In this document: positions 11,880 to 29,872 of the stretch, one piece after another
How positions within the stretch are numbered: position 1 is the first letter of the stretch
Layout of the letters: each line of letters opens with the position of its first letter
Assembly (NCBI GenBank): GCA_030549495.1
Contig: JAUIRK010000370.1
Coordinates: 124,001 to 188,000 of the forward strand
From: Nectonema munidae
Lineage: Eukaryota > Nematomorpha > Nectonematoida > Nectonematidae
DNA: 64,000 nt
Reading direction: 5' to 3'
Made by a program: the position numbers and the translations under genes
The notes under the pieces: model-generated
Seen by the model: only the letters and a program-made list of their open reading frames with translations
Told to the model about the DNA's origin: nothing
Databases searched by the model: none

Positions 11880-13070
11880 TATGACAATGTCAAAAATACA
11901 GAAAAAACAAACTACTTAATAAATCAATATGGCATTTTTTGAGCATCTACCATTTATTTATTACTCACAGATGTACACATTAAAATAAAATTATGCAAAT
12001 ATTCAAAATTTTTCTCAAAGATCATAAAATTTTAGTGGAAAATCTTGTTAAACTTCTATTAAAAATACTAATTCATCATTCCCAAACACCAATTTTATCC
12101 TTCAAATCCAGTTTTATAATTTTAATAATCATTTCGATAACATTTGCAAATTATTTCAAAATTTTAAAATAATGGTTTACTTAGTTGTTTATTCATATTT
12201 TTTCTAGACTAAGTATATCAATGAATTTCAAAGATAGCTTACATTTCCTAATCGGTCATTGCTAAAACCGACCATAATAATTTTGTAAATACAATTTTGT
12301 GGGCGCATTTTTTACCAAATATAGCCAAATATAACCAAATCATAGAAAACTAATTTGTATCAAAGTTCTCAACCAAATATCATATACTCTTTTTAAATAA
12401 ATTTCACTTTATAACGCAGAGTAGTCACTATAAAGAGAAGATTTTAATTATATAATTGCTTTTACGAGATTATGATGAGTTGGAAAAAAGCAATTTTATT
12501 AGCATGCATTTTAATTTATTTTAAAGTTTATAAAAACATAACAGAGTAAATTATCTAGTCTGATCCTCAATGAATTTTTGGGTCGACCTCTCAAGTTAAC
12601 CAAGGCTCTCGACTCTTAAAAACAAAATTACAAAATCTGTGATTAACCATCTCAAGCATAATGCGACCATATAGCCTTACAGGAAAAAGAGCTTTGCAAA
12701 ATTTAATTGAATAAATGATGATTATAAAAATTTACAAACTTCTAAATAATGAAAAAATTTGAAAATAATATAAAAATAAAAAAAATTTAAAAATAAGGTT
12801 ATAGACAAAAAATCCAAAATTTCAAATTTTAAAAAAGATGAAAAAATTATTTTTTGAAAACTCGGACACCTTAACATTTTGCACTCCTCAGAATAAAATG
12901 AGAATGAAAATATATAAATGTGGACTGGAAGTTATTTATCTAAATTGCTTTTTATATAAAAATGTAAGCTATACTGTTAGTATTATATTGGTATAGATAT
13001 AGATACATATTAAAGAACTAAAAAATAAGCTATCATAAGTATATTGAAATTCATTTAGAATTTAACATTA
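11880..13070. other. AT-rich intergenic DNA
   Basis: No coding, RNA or repeat signal recognised up to the 3' end of the neighbouring retrotransposon. Confidence 0.4.
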
Positions 13071-13072
13071 TA

Positions 13073-15840
13073 GGTAGGTAGGTAGATCTCAAAGCACTTT
13101 CCAGCGTGTGCTGATATGCTCCCGTAAGCTTGAGAATTTGTTAAGGAGGATGGAGATGTTGTTTAAGATAGGGAGGAGTAACATATTTTATTCTAAAAAT
13201 ATGTTAAAGAATGGCAGATTAGTTTTTCATAGGTTTATCAAGAGTGGAAAGAGTTGTTTCAATAGTATCAATGAGTGTTGCTATGGATTTTAGTAATGTT
13301 GGGTGTAACAAAAGATCTAAGAGTGCTATTGGAGATCTATTAAGCAAAGAAAGGCAGCGAATTAGAAGATCTTGCCGATGATAAGAGAAGATTTGACATT
13401 TGAAGATGAGATGGTATGGCGTTTCTATTGTGTCGCATCCGAAAGACAGTATGGATTTTCGCTAACTTTAATTCGGAAGAGATATGCTTTGCATGGGCAG
13501 TGGCCTGATAGCCAACGAATCGTTAAACGCGGTGGTGTAAATTTTTTGTTTTTGAAAGTTGTATGTATTGTGCTGATGTGTTGTAAAGAGGAAATTAGTG
13601 CATTTTGAGATGAAGATATGGACATCTGCTATTCTTCTAGAGAGGATAAGTGAATGTGCATTAGAAAGGTTTTGAGAGATAGGGAGTTGATGAGAGGGAT
13701 ATGGGAGATTATATGTTGGTTTGAGATTAAGTAGTCCACGAGGAAGTTTTCTGAAATGTATAGTTGAGCAGGGCACCAGCATAGGTTTATGTGGAAATAT
13801 TTTGTAAGATTGATTAGGTTCAAAGGAGGGAAAGAGGATGTTATTTGATAGAGAGAGATCGTGGATTATGTTTTTTCCATCGGTAAAGAAATGGATTGTA
13901 GTAAAGTTAAGAAGGAAGTAGTTTGTTCTTAGTAATCTTAGTGCAGGCGTGTAAAATCTAAAGATCTCGCATTCGGAGATTGAAAGTAGAAGATTTAATC
14001 GAGAGCGATGGGTGTAAAAGGGTCGAGTGGAAGAGCCTTTGAAGAAAGCATAAGCAATGGAGGCACTTAGGGATATTTGAGGCGTCTGTGAAGAATCAAA
14101 ATTATCTTTTTGATAAAATTCATTGATTTTCTTTTTGAGAAAATTGAGAAGAACATTTGTTTTTGCATATAGAGGTTTTGAATGGATTTTGTGCAGATGC
14201 GTGAGTTAAAAGAGATGGATGTATAAGGGGATGAACTAGGTAGTTAGCAATATTTGGTGCGTATTTTGCTAATAACGTAGAATAGAAAGAATAGGATGGA
14301 GTAGTGTGGTGGGGTGTGATCGGAAGAAAGGGGGAAGTAATTTGTTGTATGTCTAGATGAAGCGTAATATTTTTTTGATTTGAAGTTGTAATGGTATGGT
14401 GTTTGTTAGAACTTCTAGGTATTGTGAAGAAGTAGTACGATATGCGTTGGTTATGCAAAGTAGGCAGAGAAGGTGTTAAGAAAATGGATCGTTGTGGGGT
14501 GTTTTAAGGAGTTGCGCCAGGAAAGAATTCTGTATTGAATTACTGGGAGGATTAAAGATGAGTATATGTATTTTATGTTTTCGAGACGGAGGCCCCATTT
14601 ATAAGAGATAGCGCTTTTAAGTGAAAAAAGGGTAATTGAGAGTTTTTGGTATATTTTTTAAAGTGTATTGAAAATTTTAGATTGGATTGGTGGTTAAGTC
14701 CTATTTGATAGTCTTTGAGGCAGGTATAGAAGTAGTGTTATTTAAATTAAGGGGTAAATGATATGTGTGTTTGCGTGTTAAGTGAAAGAGGCTGGTTTTG
14801 CTGGAATTAAAGAATATCTTATGTAGGTTTGTTCTTTCTAATAGCCTTAGTAACAATGAAGAGAATTTGGTGAGGTTTTCTTGTTGAGAGTTACTGGTGA
14901 AAGTGAATAATATGTCATCTGAAAAACATTGAGAGAAATCTGTGTTGGTGTAGATTAGATCAAGAAGCGGGTCTATGAGAACTAACCAGAGGATATCGGA
15001 AAAACATTCTCCTTGAGGAGTCGAGAGGGTTAGCTTATGCATGTATAGGGAAGCGCGATGTCGGAAAATCAGATAGCTGTTTGAAAGGTATGAGCCTATA
15101 AATTTGATGATATAAGGAGCAAATAATTTGTGAGTTTGGTTTGTGATGATGGCAGGATGCCAGGCTGAGTTGAAAGCGTTGTCTATATCTAAGAAAATTG
15201 TAAAAGAAATTTTCTTAGTAGAAAGGGAAGAGTCAAGGTGAAGGTAGGACGAGATAGTGCTGTTTCCGTATTTTTTTATGAAGGTAAGCAAATTGCGTGT
15301 GATGGATGAGGTTACGGGATAGAATGTAGTGGACTAGACGTTTGCGAATGATTTTTCCAAAAAGTTTGCCTAGAATGGGTAGTAGAATGATTGGTCGCCA
15401 ATTTTGAATGAAGCTTGAATCTTTATTGGGTTTAGGAATTAGTATGAATTTACCTAATTTCCAAACATTGGAGAAATGTGAGTAAGTAAGGCATGTTATG
15501 AAAATAAGGAGTTAATGTTTATTTAGAATGTGTATTAATTTTTTAATGTGTTTGGGTGAGATAAAGTCGAAGCTAGATGTGGCATTTGTTTTAAGATAAT
15601 TTACTGCGGTGTTTAATTCGTTTAGAGTGATTGGAAGAGTTAGGGTTTTGGATGGAGTGAATGATATTTTTGAGTGTTTTCGTATTGTGTGGTGGAAGGG
15701 GAGGTCAGAAAAGGTCGAGTCGGGGTAATGATTGACGATAAAAATGGAGGGTTGTAGTGTATGGTATGATTGGATGAGCAGGGAAGTATTGTTTCAGGGA
15801 GAATAGAAGGTTTTTTCTTTTTAGTGAAGGCAACCGTAAG
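13073..15840 (-). mobile_element. Non-LTR retrotransposon with RNase H, 5'-truncated
   Basis: Read right to left on the minus strand. At 15,650-15,330 are LIPKPNKDSSFIQNWRPI and LLPILGKLFGKIIRKRL, the fingers of a LINE reverse transcriptase. At 15,291-14,701 one frame stays open for 196 codons with FTIFLDIDNAFNSAWHPAI, LSTPQGECFSDILW and CFSDDILFTF (the usual YADD/FADD site is FSDD). Further on come an RNase H start (FFTDAS near 14,090), its C-terminal motif LCWCPAQLYISENFLVDYLI (compare WCPAHxGISGNExAD, near 13,790), and a terminal motif FTPPRLTIRWLSGHC. A short TAGG repeat (13,071-13,085) marks the 3' tail. RT plus RNase H plus a simple-repeat tail suits I/R1/Loa-type clades. The endonuclease is missing and several frameshifts and stops interrupt the rest. 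The plus strand is unusually G/T-rich compared with flanking DNA. Confidence 0.85.
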
Positions 15841-16287
15841 CTTTTAAATATTAAATAATACTTTACTAAGTACAGATTTCATAAAAAGATAGATAGTTAG
15901 AAAGGGTAAAGTAGCAAAAAGTAAACATCCACTTGATAGATAAAATTTTAAAATATTTTTTCAAAATTAATGATCTATTAAATATACGTAAAAATATACT
16001 TACGTTCAAAAGAACGTCTACAAAAAGTAAACACCTAAAAGTGAAACGTTCTAAATTTTTGCGAATTGAGTAATCCCATACTATTGAATATAGATAAAGA
16101 ATGTCTTTTTATCAAAGAAAACAAACCTTTATCTTAACCCTAATCGAAATAGGCAATTATATATATTTTGAATCAATAAAATAATTTTCCCACCCGTAGA
16201 AGTTCTTAATACATATAAGCTAATCATATGTACCATTTTAGAAAATTTTTTAGTAGGGGCTAAAAACAAAAACACATTAGCATCAGT

Positions 16288-19124
16288 GTTCGTGACGTCC
16301 ACAGAAGAGGGGGGACACTTGCCCCCCCCCCCTCCCCCCACCCTGAAAAATTAGCAAAATCTTTTGAAATACATAGAATGTATAAAGAATAAAAAAGTAA
16401 ATAAAATAAGCGAAGTGTTTTATTGAAAAAACATGAAAAAGATTTATTATGGAAAATAATTTTCTAATTGCACTGGCACCAAAAGTAACGTAACAAATCA
16501 CAGTTGAATACTATTGTTCAAACAAAAATTCGAACAGTCTAGGATTTTCGCCAAATTTATCAATCACTTTTTTTTTATATCTTCTATTTGTTTAATTATT
16601 TTAGTCCTATGAACGCTTAGCATACAAAGACCAGAAAGACGTTCATCGCTCATTGTTGATCTAAGCCAAGTTTTTATTTTGCGCATAGTACTGAAGGATC
16701 TTTCAATACTACAAGTTGTTGCAGGTAGTGTTAATGCGATAAGAAAAGACTTTGAACAGATTTGTTTTTGGTAACAAATCAATCAAAGATTGATGTTTGT
16801 CATCTATGTAACATTCATATCATGCTAGAGCTTCTTCATCGAGGTTGACAATTTGGTAAACTTTTTGTATTGATTCAAGTATTTCTTTGAAATCTTCCCT
16901 TTTCTCCCTTTCATTTAGGTAGGGTGCATAACCAAAATTTTAAAATATAGTTTGTTACTATCATCGAATCGAAGTTGAAGTGATTGAATTAATGAGTCCA
17001 TATACGGAATGTAAATGTTACGGCGATAATATTCATCTATTGAACCGCCTATATTTGATCTGTGTTTTTGACCTGAACAAATTCTGACTGTATGTCATGT
17101 CTTTCTATCATGGTTTTGAAATCACTGAATATATCTTCTTCAAAAACGCTTTCAGCTGAATCTTGGTGGTTTTGAAAGATCTTTATCAAATTACAAATAT
17201 GGTCTTGAACGTCCAGCAGGTTAATGTTTACAGACTGTAACTTCTGGGTAAGTGGTTCCAACATGGCAGAATACTTCGAAATAATCACTAAACAAACGAA
17301 AAACTCGCAAGTCCCTGCTGCACATCTGAGCTGCTTGACGCGTGTTTTGTGATTCATTCATATTTGACTCTAGTTCCTCTAAAATTTCATATATATTTGA
17401 AAAATTTTGTGAGAAGAAGTCCATCTGGTTTCACTCATTAAAAGAATATTTGGAGCCAATCTTATGCGTCCTGAATTCTCACGAAAAAATCGAATGATTG
17501 ATTTTAGTGTTCCTATTGTATTACGAATTTCTGGAATTGAGTTGAGGTCATGGACTACCAAGTAGCCTATGTGATGAACAATGTACAAAACCAGCTTTTG
17601 GGTATTTCTGATACTAGTTTGAAGCCCATTAATTTTCCCTGTTAGTGTTGAGCACCCATCATAACCTTGACCTAGAAGCTTATCCAGATTCAATCCGAAT
17701 TTGTTTGCTTGATGAATTATGGTGTCCGCAATTGTTTCTGAGTTCATCTTCTCTAAAGGAACAAACCCTAAAAATTCCTCACGTATAAGAGCTGAATACA
17801 ATTTTGTTTTGTAAAATTCAACAAATCGTACACCAATCGAAAGTTGTTCAGTCCCTGATATGTCAACTGTTTCATCTGCTAAAATAGAAAATCCAATATT
17901 GAGATCCTTTACCATGTATTCTCTGACGACTTCTTCACTCAAATTAATGAGCTCACTTTGTATACGAACTGAAATATATTTAGAGTTCTTGCTGCATGTG
18001 TCCATGTGATTTTTTTAAACCGTATCACCGGCCTCTATTCTGAAGTTTAGAAGGTCACGAAGGTTGCCGGCTGTGTTATCTTTTCCTCTCAGCGCAATAT
18101 CATGGCAACAGCAAAACAAAATACTGGATAAGATTGATGAAAGTTTTTCATGATTTTTTTGTCACAGTAAGGCCAACTGATTTATCTATTTTACACATTA
18201 TATTGAGCTCTGGTTTTTCCATCATTTTAATGAAATTATTTGCATCTTGAACTGAGCCTCTAAGCCAATGTGATTTAGAATGATTCTTAGCACTTTCATG
18301 TAAGTCCTCATATTTGGTGAAGGCTTTTAGAATAAAGGCACCCATCAATCCTCTCTAAACTGGCTGTGAAAATAATACGCACAATTTACAAAAAAGCTCC
18401 TTTTAAATAACTTGAATAAGCCAGCAATGGAGTATATTGACTAATCCATTGATGACAGAAACTGTGGGAACTCTTAGAATCTTTTTTATAATTGTAATTT
18501 ATGTCCTAAGGAGATATGTGTTTAATAAAACCTGATACTTTTTCTCATCCGTCAGAGTTTGAATGCTGTTAACATAAAAGCCTATGTATATCGGATGAAA
18601 GTCTTCAATATTGATCGACGTTGTTGATTCTGTTTGTGAACTTTCAGCTTCTTTTAATTGAATTTCAGATGAACTTGCTTTGTCCTCAACTTTTTCTAAT
18701 TTTTGAAAAAACTTCTTATATCCATTTTTAAAATCTAAAGTAAAAATTTGAAATTCGATGTTTTTATGCTAATACCGAAAATGTTGAATATCAAGCAAAC
18801 AAAAGAACAAACTGGTAACAAAACAGTGTTAATGAAAAGAAAAAATAAGTAGATATGGTACTGGGATGGGAAAGGAATAAAAATATAAAATTCTATTACA
18901 TCACCCGTCCCGTTACTTCCATTTTATATATAGATGTATCATTGTATATATCAATACCACTAAACTATTTTTCAGGATTTTTAAAAAAAATTTTTACCTC
19001 CAATTGAATTATTTTCTGCCGACGCCCATGTTCGGAAATCTCTATATTAATATTTCTTTCATCCGTAGAAAAAAGTATGGCATTCTATTAGTGCTGGGCA
19101 AAATTTGTTCGCTCAAGTGCTGGG
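16288..19124 (-). mobile_element. hAT transposon of the DUF4371/ZMYM1-like type, decayed
   Basis: Transposase pieces run N to C from about 18,760 to 16,564. An N-terminal KNGYKKFFQKLEKVEDK segment is followed by the DUF4371 core at 18,005-17,379 with FSILADETVDISGTEQLS, LLGQGYDGCSTLTGKINGL and ETRWTSSH. The hAT dimerisation tail at 16,782-16,564 reads LPATTCSIERSFSTMRKIKT then WLRSTMSDERLSGLCMLSVH, very close to the family form. The gene is split into at least four frames with stops, so it is inactive. Probable ends are CAGTGTTCGTGACGTCC at 16,288 and a reversed CAGCACTTGAGCG at about 19,124; both are near C/G tracts (16,321-16,339 and 19,137-19,146). End assignment is tentative, transposase identity is not. 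Confidence 0.8.
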
Positions 19125-19199
19125 GGGCGTAAATTGCCCCCCCCCCTATTTTTCTCAGATATTAATAAGTTTTTATAAATATTTTTAATGTTACATATA

Positions 19200-19865
19200 T
19201 ATTTCAACTATGCTGAATTCAGTGGCGATGTCCATTTTTTATCAAAATCAATCAAACCTGTAAAAAATTGGTTTATATTTGACAGCTCATCTCAAAAAGG
19301 AACTTTTTATTTAAATAATTATATAAAGTTTTTTACACATTTATACCCATTTTCAAGTATGCTGAATTCAGTGGTGATATTCATTTTTTATGAAAATCAT
19401 TCAAACATGTCAAAAAATTGATCTAAATGTGACAGCTCATCTCAAAAAGGAACTTTTTATCTAAATAATTATATAAAGTTTTTTACACATGTATACCCAT
19501 TTTCAAATATGCTGAATTCAGTGGTGATATTCATTTTTTATGAAAATCAATTAAACCTGTCTAAAAATGAATCTAAATGTGACAGCTCATCTCAAAAAGA
19601 AACTTTTTATCTAAATAATTATATAAAGTTTTTTACACATTTATACCCATTTTCAAATATGCTAAATTCAGTGGTGATATTAATTTTTTTTATGAAAATC
19701 AATCAAACTGTCGAAAGTTTGATCTAAATGTGACAGCTCATCTCAAAAGGAAGCTTTTAATCTAAATAATTATATTATGTTATTACACATCCATTTTCAA
19801 GCATGCTGAATTCAGTGGTGATATTCATTTTTTTTAAAATCATTCAAACCTGTCAAAAATAGACT
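19200..19865 (+). repeat. 150-bp tandem repeat, about 4.4 copies
   Basis: The word 'gacagctcatctcaaaa' starts at 19,281, 19,431, 19,581 and 19,732, giving a period of 150-151 bp. Each unit also carries 'ataaagttttttacacat', 'tgctgaattcagtgg' and 'atgaaaatca'. Units are similar but not identical. The array directly follows the hAT end and stops abruptly at a GC-rich segment. It has no regular spacers and is not a CRISPR. Confidence 0.9.
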
Positions 19866-19867
19866 TT

Positions 19868-20062
19868 TTGGGCGATCGCAGGGTTCGTGTCGTCCTAGAA
19901 CTCTCTAAGAGTAAAGACCTCAACGACGAGGTGATGAACAGCTATCTCGAAATATTTTGGCCGTTCATCTCGTCTTTGTCTATGGAAGACCTTTCCCAGC
20001 TTAACGGGTTTCTCCGCAAACACTGTTTGGCGACTCAGTCCACGTGGACTAGTATCAAATAA
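19868..20062 (+). CDS. Short GC-rich open frame of unknown origin
   Basis: The segment 19,868-20,060 is visibly richer in G+C than everything around it and uses GC-ending codons. The frame reads RVRVVLELSKSKDLNDEVMN, SYLEIFWPFISSLSMEDLSQ and LNGFLRKHCLATQSTWTSIK, ending at TAA (20,060-20,062) within ATCAAATAAAAC, which also contains an AATAAA. It has no clear ATG at its start, and the frame runs open back into the last tandem-repeat unit. The composition suggests a fragment acquired from elsewhere, such as a captured transcript or an element fragment. I do not recognise the protein. It may be a dead fragment. Confidence 0.35.
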   Translation: MGDRRVRVVLELSKSKDLNDEVMNSYLEIFWPFISSLSMEDLSQLNGFLRKHCLATQSTWTSIK

Positions 20063-20665
20063 AACTAGCATGGTTGATTTGGTATAAAACATATATTTAA
20101 TTGTAAAATGGGAAGGAATGTTTTTGGAGACAATTTTCAGAAGTAAACCGCAAATTTGATTAACACTTATAGGTATTTTCAAATCCTAAATGTAAAAATT
20201 GAGTCTACAGATGTCAAAATTTTGCTGAAAATTTTTAATTTTGATTGACAGTTTTGGACATGAAAGGGTCATTCAACTACCATGAAAATAGTTTCAAAAG
20301 ATGCAGCTAGCGATTTTAGTTAAATTATTAACTAAAATAATAATTTGCGTTTTACACCTCACCAGCAATAATAGGGTTAAGATCAGTGTAAATTTACAAA
20401 ATTAATGTTATTTTATGTAAAAGTTCTCAATTCTTTTAGAAAAAAAATAGGGAAAGGCTACGGCCATGCCCTTATTTAAGTTTATTTTAAATGCTGTCGT
20501 TATTTGAAATATCTCGTTTTTGTCATAAAAAAGTATCGTCAGCCTCTAAAAGTCTCTTTGCAAAAAATTGCTCATTAGTCTGTTTCATCCTTGTCTCCTT
20601 TTTTCATTTCTTGAGATATTCTTAATTTATGAACTTGCACCTTATCTTTTTATTACATAAAATAA

Positions 20666-20766
20666 TTAATCCGTTAACGACCAGAATAATGGGACGATAT
20701 CTAATGTAAAACAGATTTTATTTTTGTAAAGGCGACATACGTCGAATGTGGTCGATAACGGGTTAA
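20666..20766 (+). mobile_element. TTAA-flanked MITE, copy 2
   Basis: Runs from TTAATCCGTTAACGACCAG to GTCGATAACGGGTTAA, with the shared interior GACGATATCTAATGTAAA and TTTTGTAAAGGCGACAT. About 100 bp long, slightly shorter than the other copies. Confidence 0.75.
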
Positions 20767-21075
20767 AATATCATAAAGAAACAAAAGCTCTACAATTTTT
20801 TGTTTAAGAAGACGCACTCATGAAAAAGGTAACATAGATAAACAATAAAGGAATATTTATACAATTATTATTCGTGCACTTACTAACTTTGTAATAACTC
20901 AAAAGATTTTGTTCATTATATTCATAACTGAAATTCTCAATTTTTTTTACCATATTCATTTTTTCAAAATGATAGGTATCCAAAAATATCGTAAATTAAA
21001 GTAATTAAAATTTTTCTTTCTGAAAATAAATCAACTAATCGCATTCGGGATAATAAGAATAAATAAGAATCATAT

Positions 21076-21081
21076 TTTATT
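21076..21081 (-). terminator. Polyadenylation signal of RPS23
   Basis: AATAAA on the minus strand, about 30 bases downstream of the RPS23 stop codon; a canonical animal signal at a suitable distance. Confidence 0.6.
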
Positions 21082-21110
21082 TATAAAACAACAATCAATC
21101 TGATCATATA

Positions 21111-26569
<5,459 letters not shown>

Positions 26570-28900
26570 TTTTAAAAATCTGAGTTGTTCAAGTAATTAA
26601 GGAAAAAGAATAAATTGATCATATAATTGTACTAAATAACGTTTTATATAAAAAAACTGTACATAATAGTGGTTATATTTTTCTAAAAAATGATGAGCTT
26701 AATTTTATTTTATTTATCTAATTCTTCTAACAAATACTTGTAGTATTCAAACTTTTTCAATACATTTTCTATTCATATAATAGTAGGTTGGCTATTCATG
26801 TATCTAAATCACTTTCATTCGTTAAAGTATATGCTCCCTTTTCATTTTAAGAAAGAAAGAAAGATTTATTGTACACAAAAAGCATATTTGAAGTAATAAA
26901 ACAGTAAGAGAAAAAATCCATGAACTCAAGACTAATTAAAGTCGCTCTCAGTATTGCTCAAATTAAATGTAGTAAACATGAAGTTAAATAAGTTACAAAT
27001 TGTGTTGGTATGATGGTTGATATGAAATGTAGATCGAATGAAAAATCATGTAAATATATCATTATAATTATTAAATATATCATTTTAAAGATGGCTTTGG
27101 AGATCGAACCCATCACCTTCAACGGATGTGTTGAATGTATAACTTATAGAGGTGCAATTCTATATTTTAAAGGTTGTTTATTTTTTAACTTTTGAAAAAA
27201 GAGAAGTTCATATAAATGAACTAAAAATTGTATATTTATTGTATTTTTTAACGTATATATACTTTAATACCTTTGATAATTCATTAAAATTTAATCAAAT
27301 TTATCAATATGAATGTTAATTCTTAAAGAAATTTGATTAATTTCATAATTAGAAATTAATTAGTCAATTTTCTCATTTATACTGATAATTACCATCAATC
27401 TGCTATTAAAAATATGTAAAAATAATGGATTTTTATATGAAAAAGAAAATTCACATGCTCACCACATCACATCATTTTTTTGCCGATTTTAATTGGCTAA
27501 ATTTTTTAACAATTTACCTATAAATTGAAAATAAACTGGAAAATAATGTTTGATTAAATTTATTTTGATACTATTAATATTTATTTTTTATTTTGACGTA
27601 TTTATGTTAAATAATATTTTTTGAAAACGAATAATTGTATGTGTCGTATCAATTTTATAAATATTAAGTGAAAAATAATATTCAAATTTTTAATCTGCTT
27701 TAACATCCTATATTTACTCTTTTCTTTTAAAATGAAGGTTACTTTCTTTCTGACTCTTCTTTTAATATTTTATTTTAAAAGTTCACATGAAGACAGCCTA
27801 AGAAATAAAATAAGTATATAATTTTTTTATAATTTTGTTTTAAATTTATAAACCTTGTCTCAAAATATTAGTGACGAATTTGACCGAACAAAATGTTTTA
27901 CAAATTAATATTCAAATTTCAGATATATGTTTTTTAAAGATAAATAAAGATCTGTATTTATTAGCTTCGTGTCTCAGTCCAAACCATATTGCTTTTGTGT
28001 TATATTATGTATATAATATGAAAAAAATATATACACAGTAATTTAAAAATTAAATTAAAGCATAATATAATTGCAAATATAACAACAATTATAAATTAAA
28101 TTTATTTTATTTAATCCTTTGTGAATACAGTGTTTAAAACAATTTTATCTTGATACTTATTCTAGATAAATAGGAAAAGTCATTTTTTCTTTTAAAGCAT
28201 CTAGTAAGTCTGGTAGGTATCGCAAGGAATATTGATAAATTATTTTTCTTTCAAAATATAGTTATTTAAATGTCCTCTTTGCACCTCAGTAAAATCTTGA
28301 ATGTTTCTTTATTCAGAAAATAAGTTTACATTTATTAAACTATACCTTGATATACTTAAAAATTCAGGATGGATAATTACATCCTGTCTAAATCAGCCAC
28401 TGCCATAGGTACATAGTGTGTAGCCACAATTTAGGAACAGAACATAGAAATATAACAAATAAAACCTATGCACATTACAAATAACAAGTGAATAAATTTG
28501 TGAAATTTTGACTTTTTATGATATTGTTAGCTTTTTTCTGCAACCTTGCCTTGTCCTCCGCAAACAAGAGGTTGAGAGCCATTGATGTCCATAATTGCGA
28601 AACAGTTTATTGCAATAGTTTCGCTGTCACTTTTCAATTCCTATCAATGACACTATGCTATGAAGTTTCCTTGTATTTTAGTTTTAAAAATTATGCAAGC
28701 TTTGTTTGTAATTGATATGAGTTGTGAAGTTTAATTATGAATTGAGGATCGTTCATCATTTTTTAAGTGTAGGTATTGTATCGGAAAAATTACTCTTAAC
28801 TACCGGATTCGACAAAAGAACATGCTCAATATGCTTACAAAAAATGCATTACTCTTTTATTTCAAATATTTAGTGCTACCTATGCATCAAAAAATAAGTC
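26570..28900. other. AT-rich intergenic DNA upstream of RPS23
   Basis: Should hold the RPS23 promoter and 5' UTR, but no defined TATA or pyrimidine tract could be fixed. Apart from the SINE-like segment at 27,083-27,150 I see no gene; the open frame at 28,518-28,715 looks like chance. Confidence 0.4.
27083..27150 (-). repeat. tRNA-like SINE fragment
   Basis: On the minus strand, GGTGATGGGTTCGATCTCC is a good pol III B box, preceded by TAAGTTATACATTCAACACATCC at tRNA-like distance. Not an intact tRNA. Confidence 0.4.
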
Positions 28901-28902
28901 AG

Positions 28903-28983
28903 TAATGTTGCACTATCCGTGCATCGATAAAAAGCCAATTGCATTGGAAAGACGTTTATCGATTCACGGATAGTGCAACATTA
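28903..28983. other. Near-perfect 29-bp hairpin with 23-nt loop
   Basis: Arms 28,903-28,931 (TAATGTTGCACTATCCGTG...) and 28,955-28,983 pair over 29 bases with one mismatch, around the loop AAGCCAATTGCATTGGAAAGACG. The size, about 81 nt, is that of a microRNA precursor, but the nearly complete pairing is unusual for animal microRNAs. It could be a tiny palindromic MITE. No terminal duplication is obvious. Confidence 0.6.
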
Positions 28984-29872
28984 CCCACTAACACTATTAC
29001 TGTTCTAACATAAGAGAGGAGAGGAGTGTGGGGACAGCATAGGCCCACAATGCAACCAATGCCGCGGATATCCAAAGATGCGGAGCAGATATCAAATTTT
29101 ACATCCTTTAATGTCCTTAAATAAATATTATATAAAAATATACAATATCTTTAATTTAGGTCTGCCATTTTGACAAAAATTCGAGTATATAGTGATTAAT
29201 TCTAGGGACCCATCAAATTAGGATAATAATTTTACACAGATCTCAAAAAAACAAGTATATACTTTGATTTTAAAAAAGAAAAACAAAATATTTTTATTAT
29301 TCCCGGTTCTGCTATATATAATTTTATGCATTTCATATATCTTTTTCAGTTTCATAAACACTTTATTATAAAACAAATAGTTATATTTCATCGTCGTAAT
29401 TTATTAAGGGATTATTATTCCTGAATACGAGAGAAACTAAGAGTACTAAAATGACAATACAGTATATACACGAATAGAAAAGAGAATTGAAGATGTGCAC
29501 TGTGTTTTTACCATGACTTCGCAGCCGTAGCTGCAAATTTTTTTACTAGAAGTCGGAGTCCGAGCTCCCTGTGTCTAGCGTATAATTCGCGATGTATCAA
29601 AAGCACAATTTTAACATATATAACCTTGAAATATAAATAATCAGTTTTAATTCATGTTCATATTCTATTTACAGAGAAGAAACCATAAATAAATGATGAA
29701 ACAGCGCTTTCATTTTTACATCTCTCTTTGCATATTGATAAGCATCATAAACAATTTTATATATACATTGTATAAAGTACACACAGCATGTAAAATCTTT
29801 GTTTATAAATATGAAAATTGCATGCAAAGTCTATTAATTTAAAAAATTTATAAGTAAAAACTATGATAAAAT

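Noticed and set aside
19200-19865. CRISPR-like array
   Set aside because: Whole 150-bp units repeat head to tail with no unique spacers, in an animal genome.
28518-28715. 65-codon plus-strand gene
   Set aside because: No family, splice or codon support; typical of chance in this DNA.
28903-28983. miR-92 family member (TTGCACT core)
   Set aside because: Only the short core matches; the arm lacks the conserved miR-92 3' half and the pairing is too complete.
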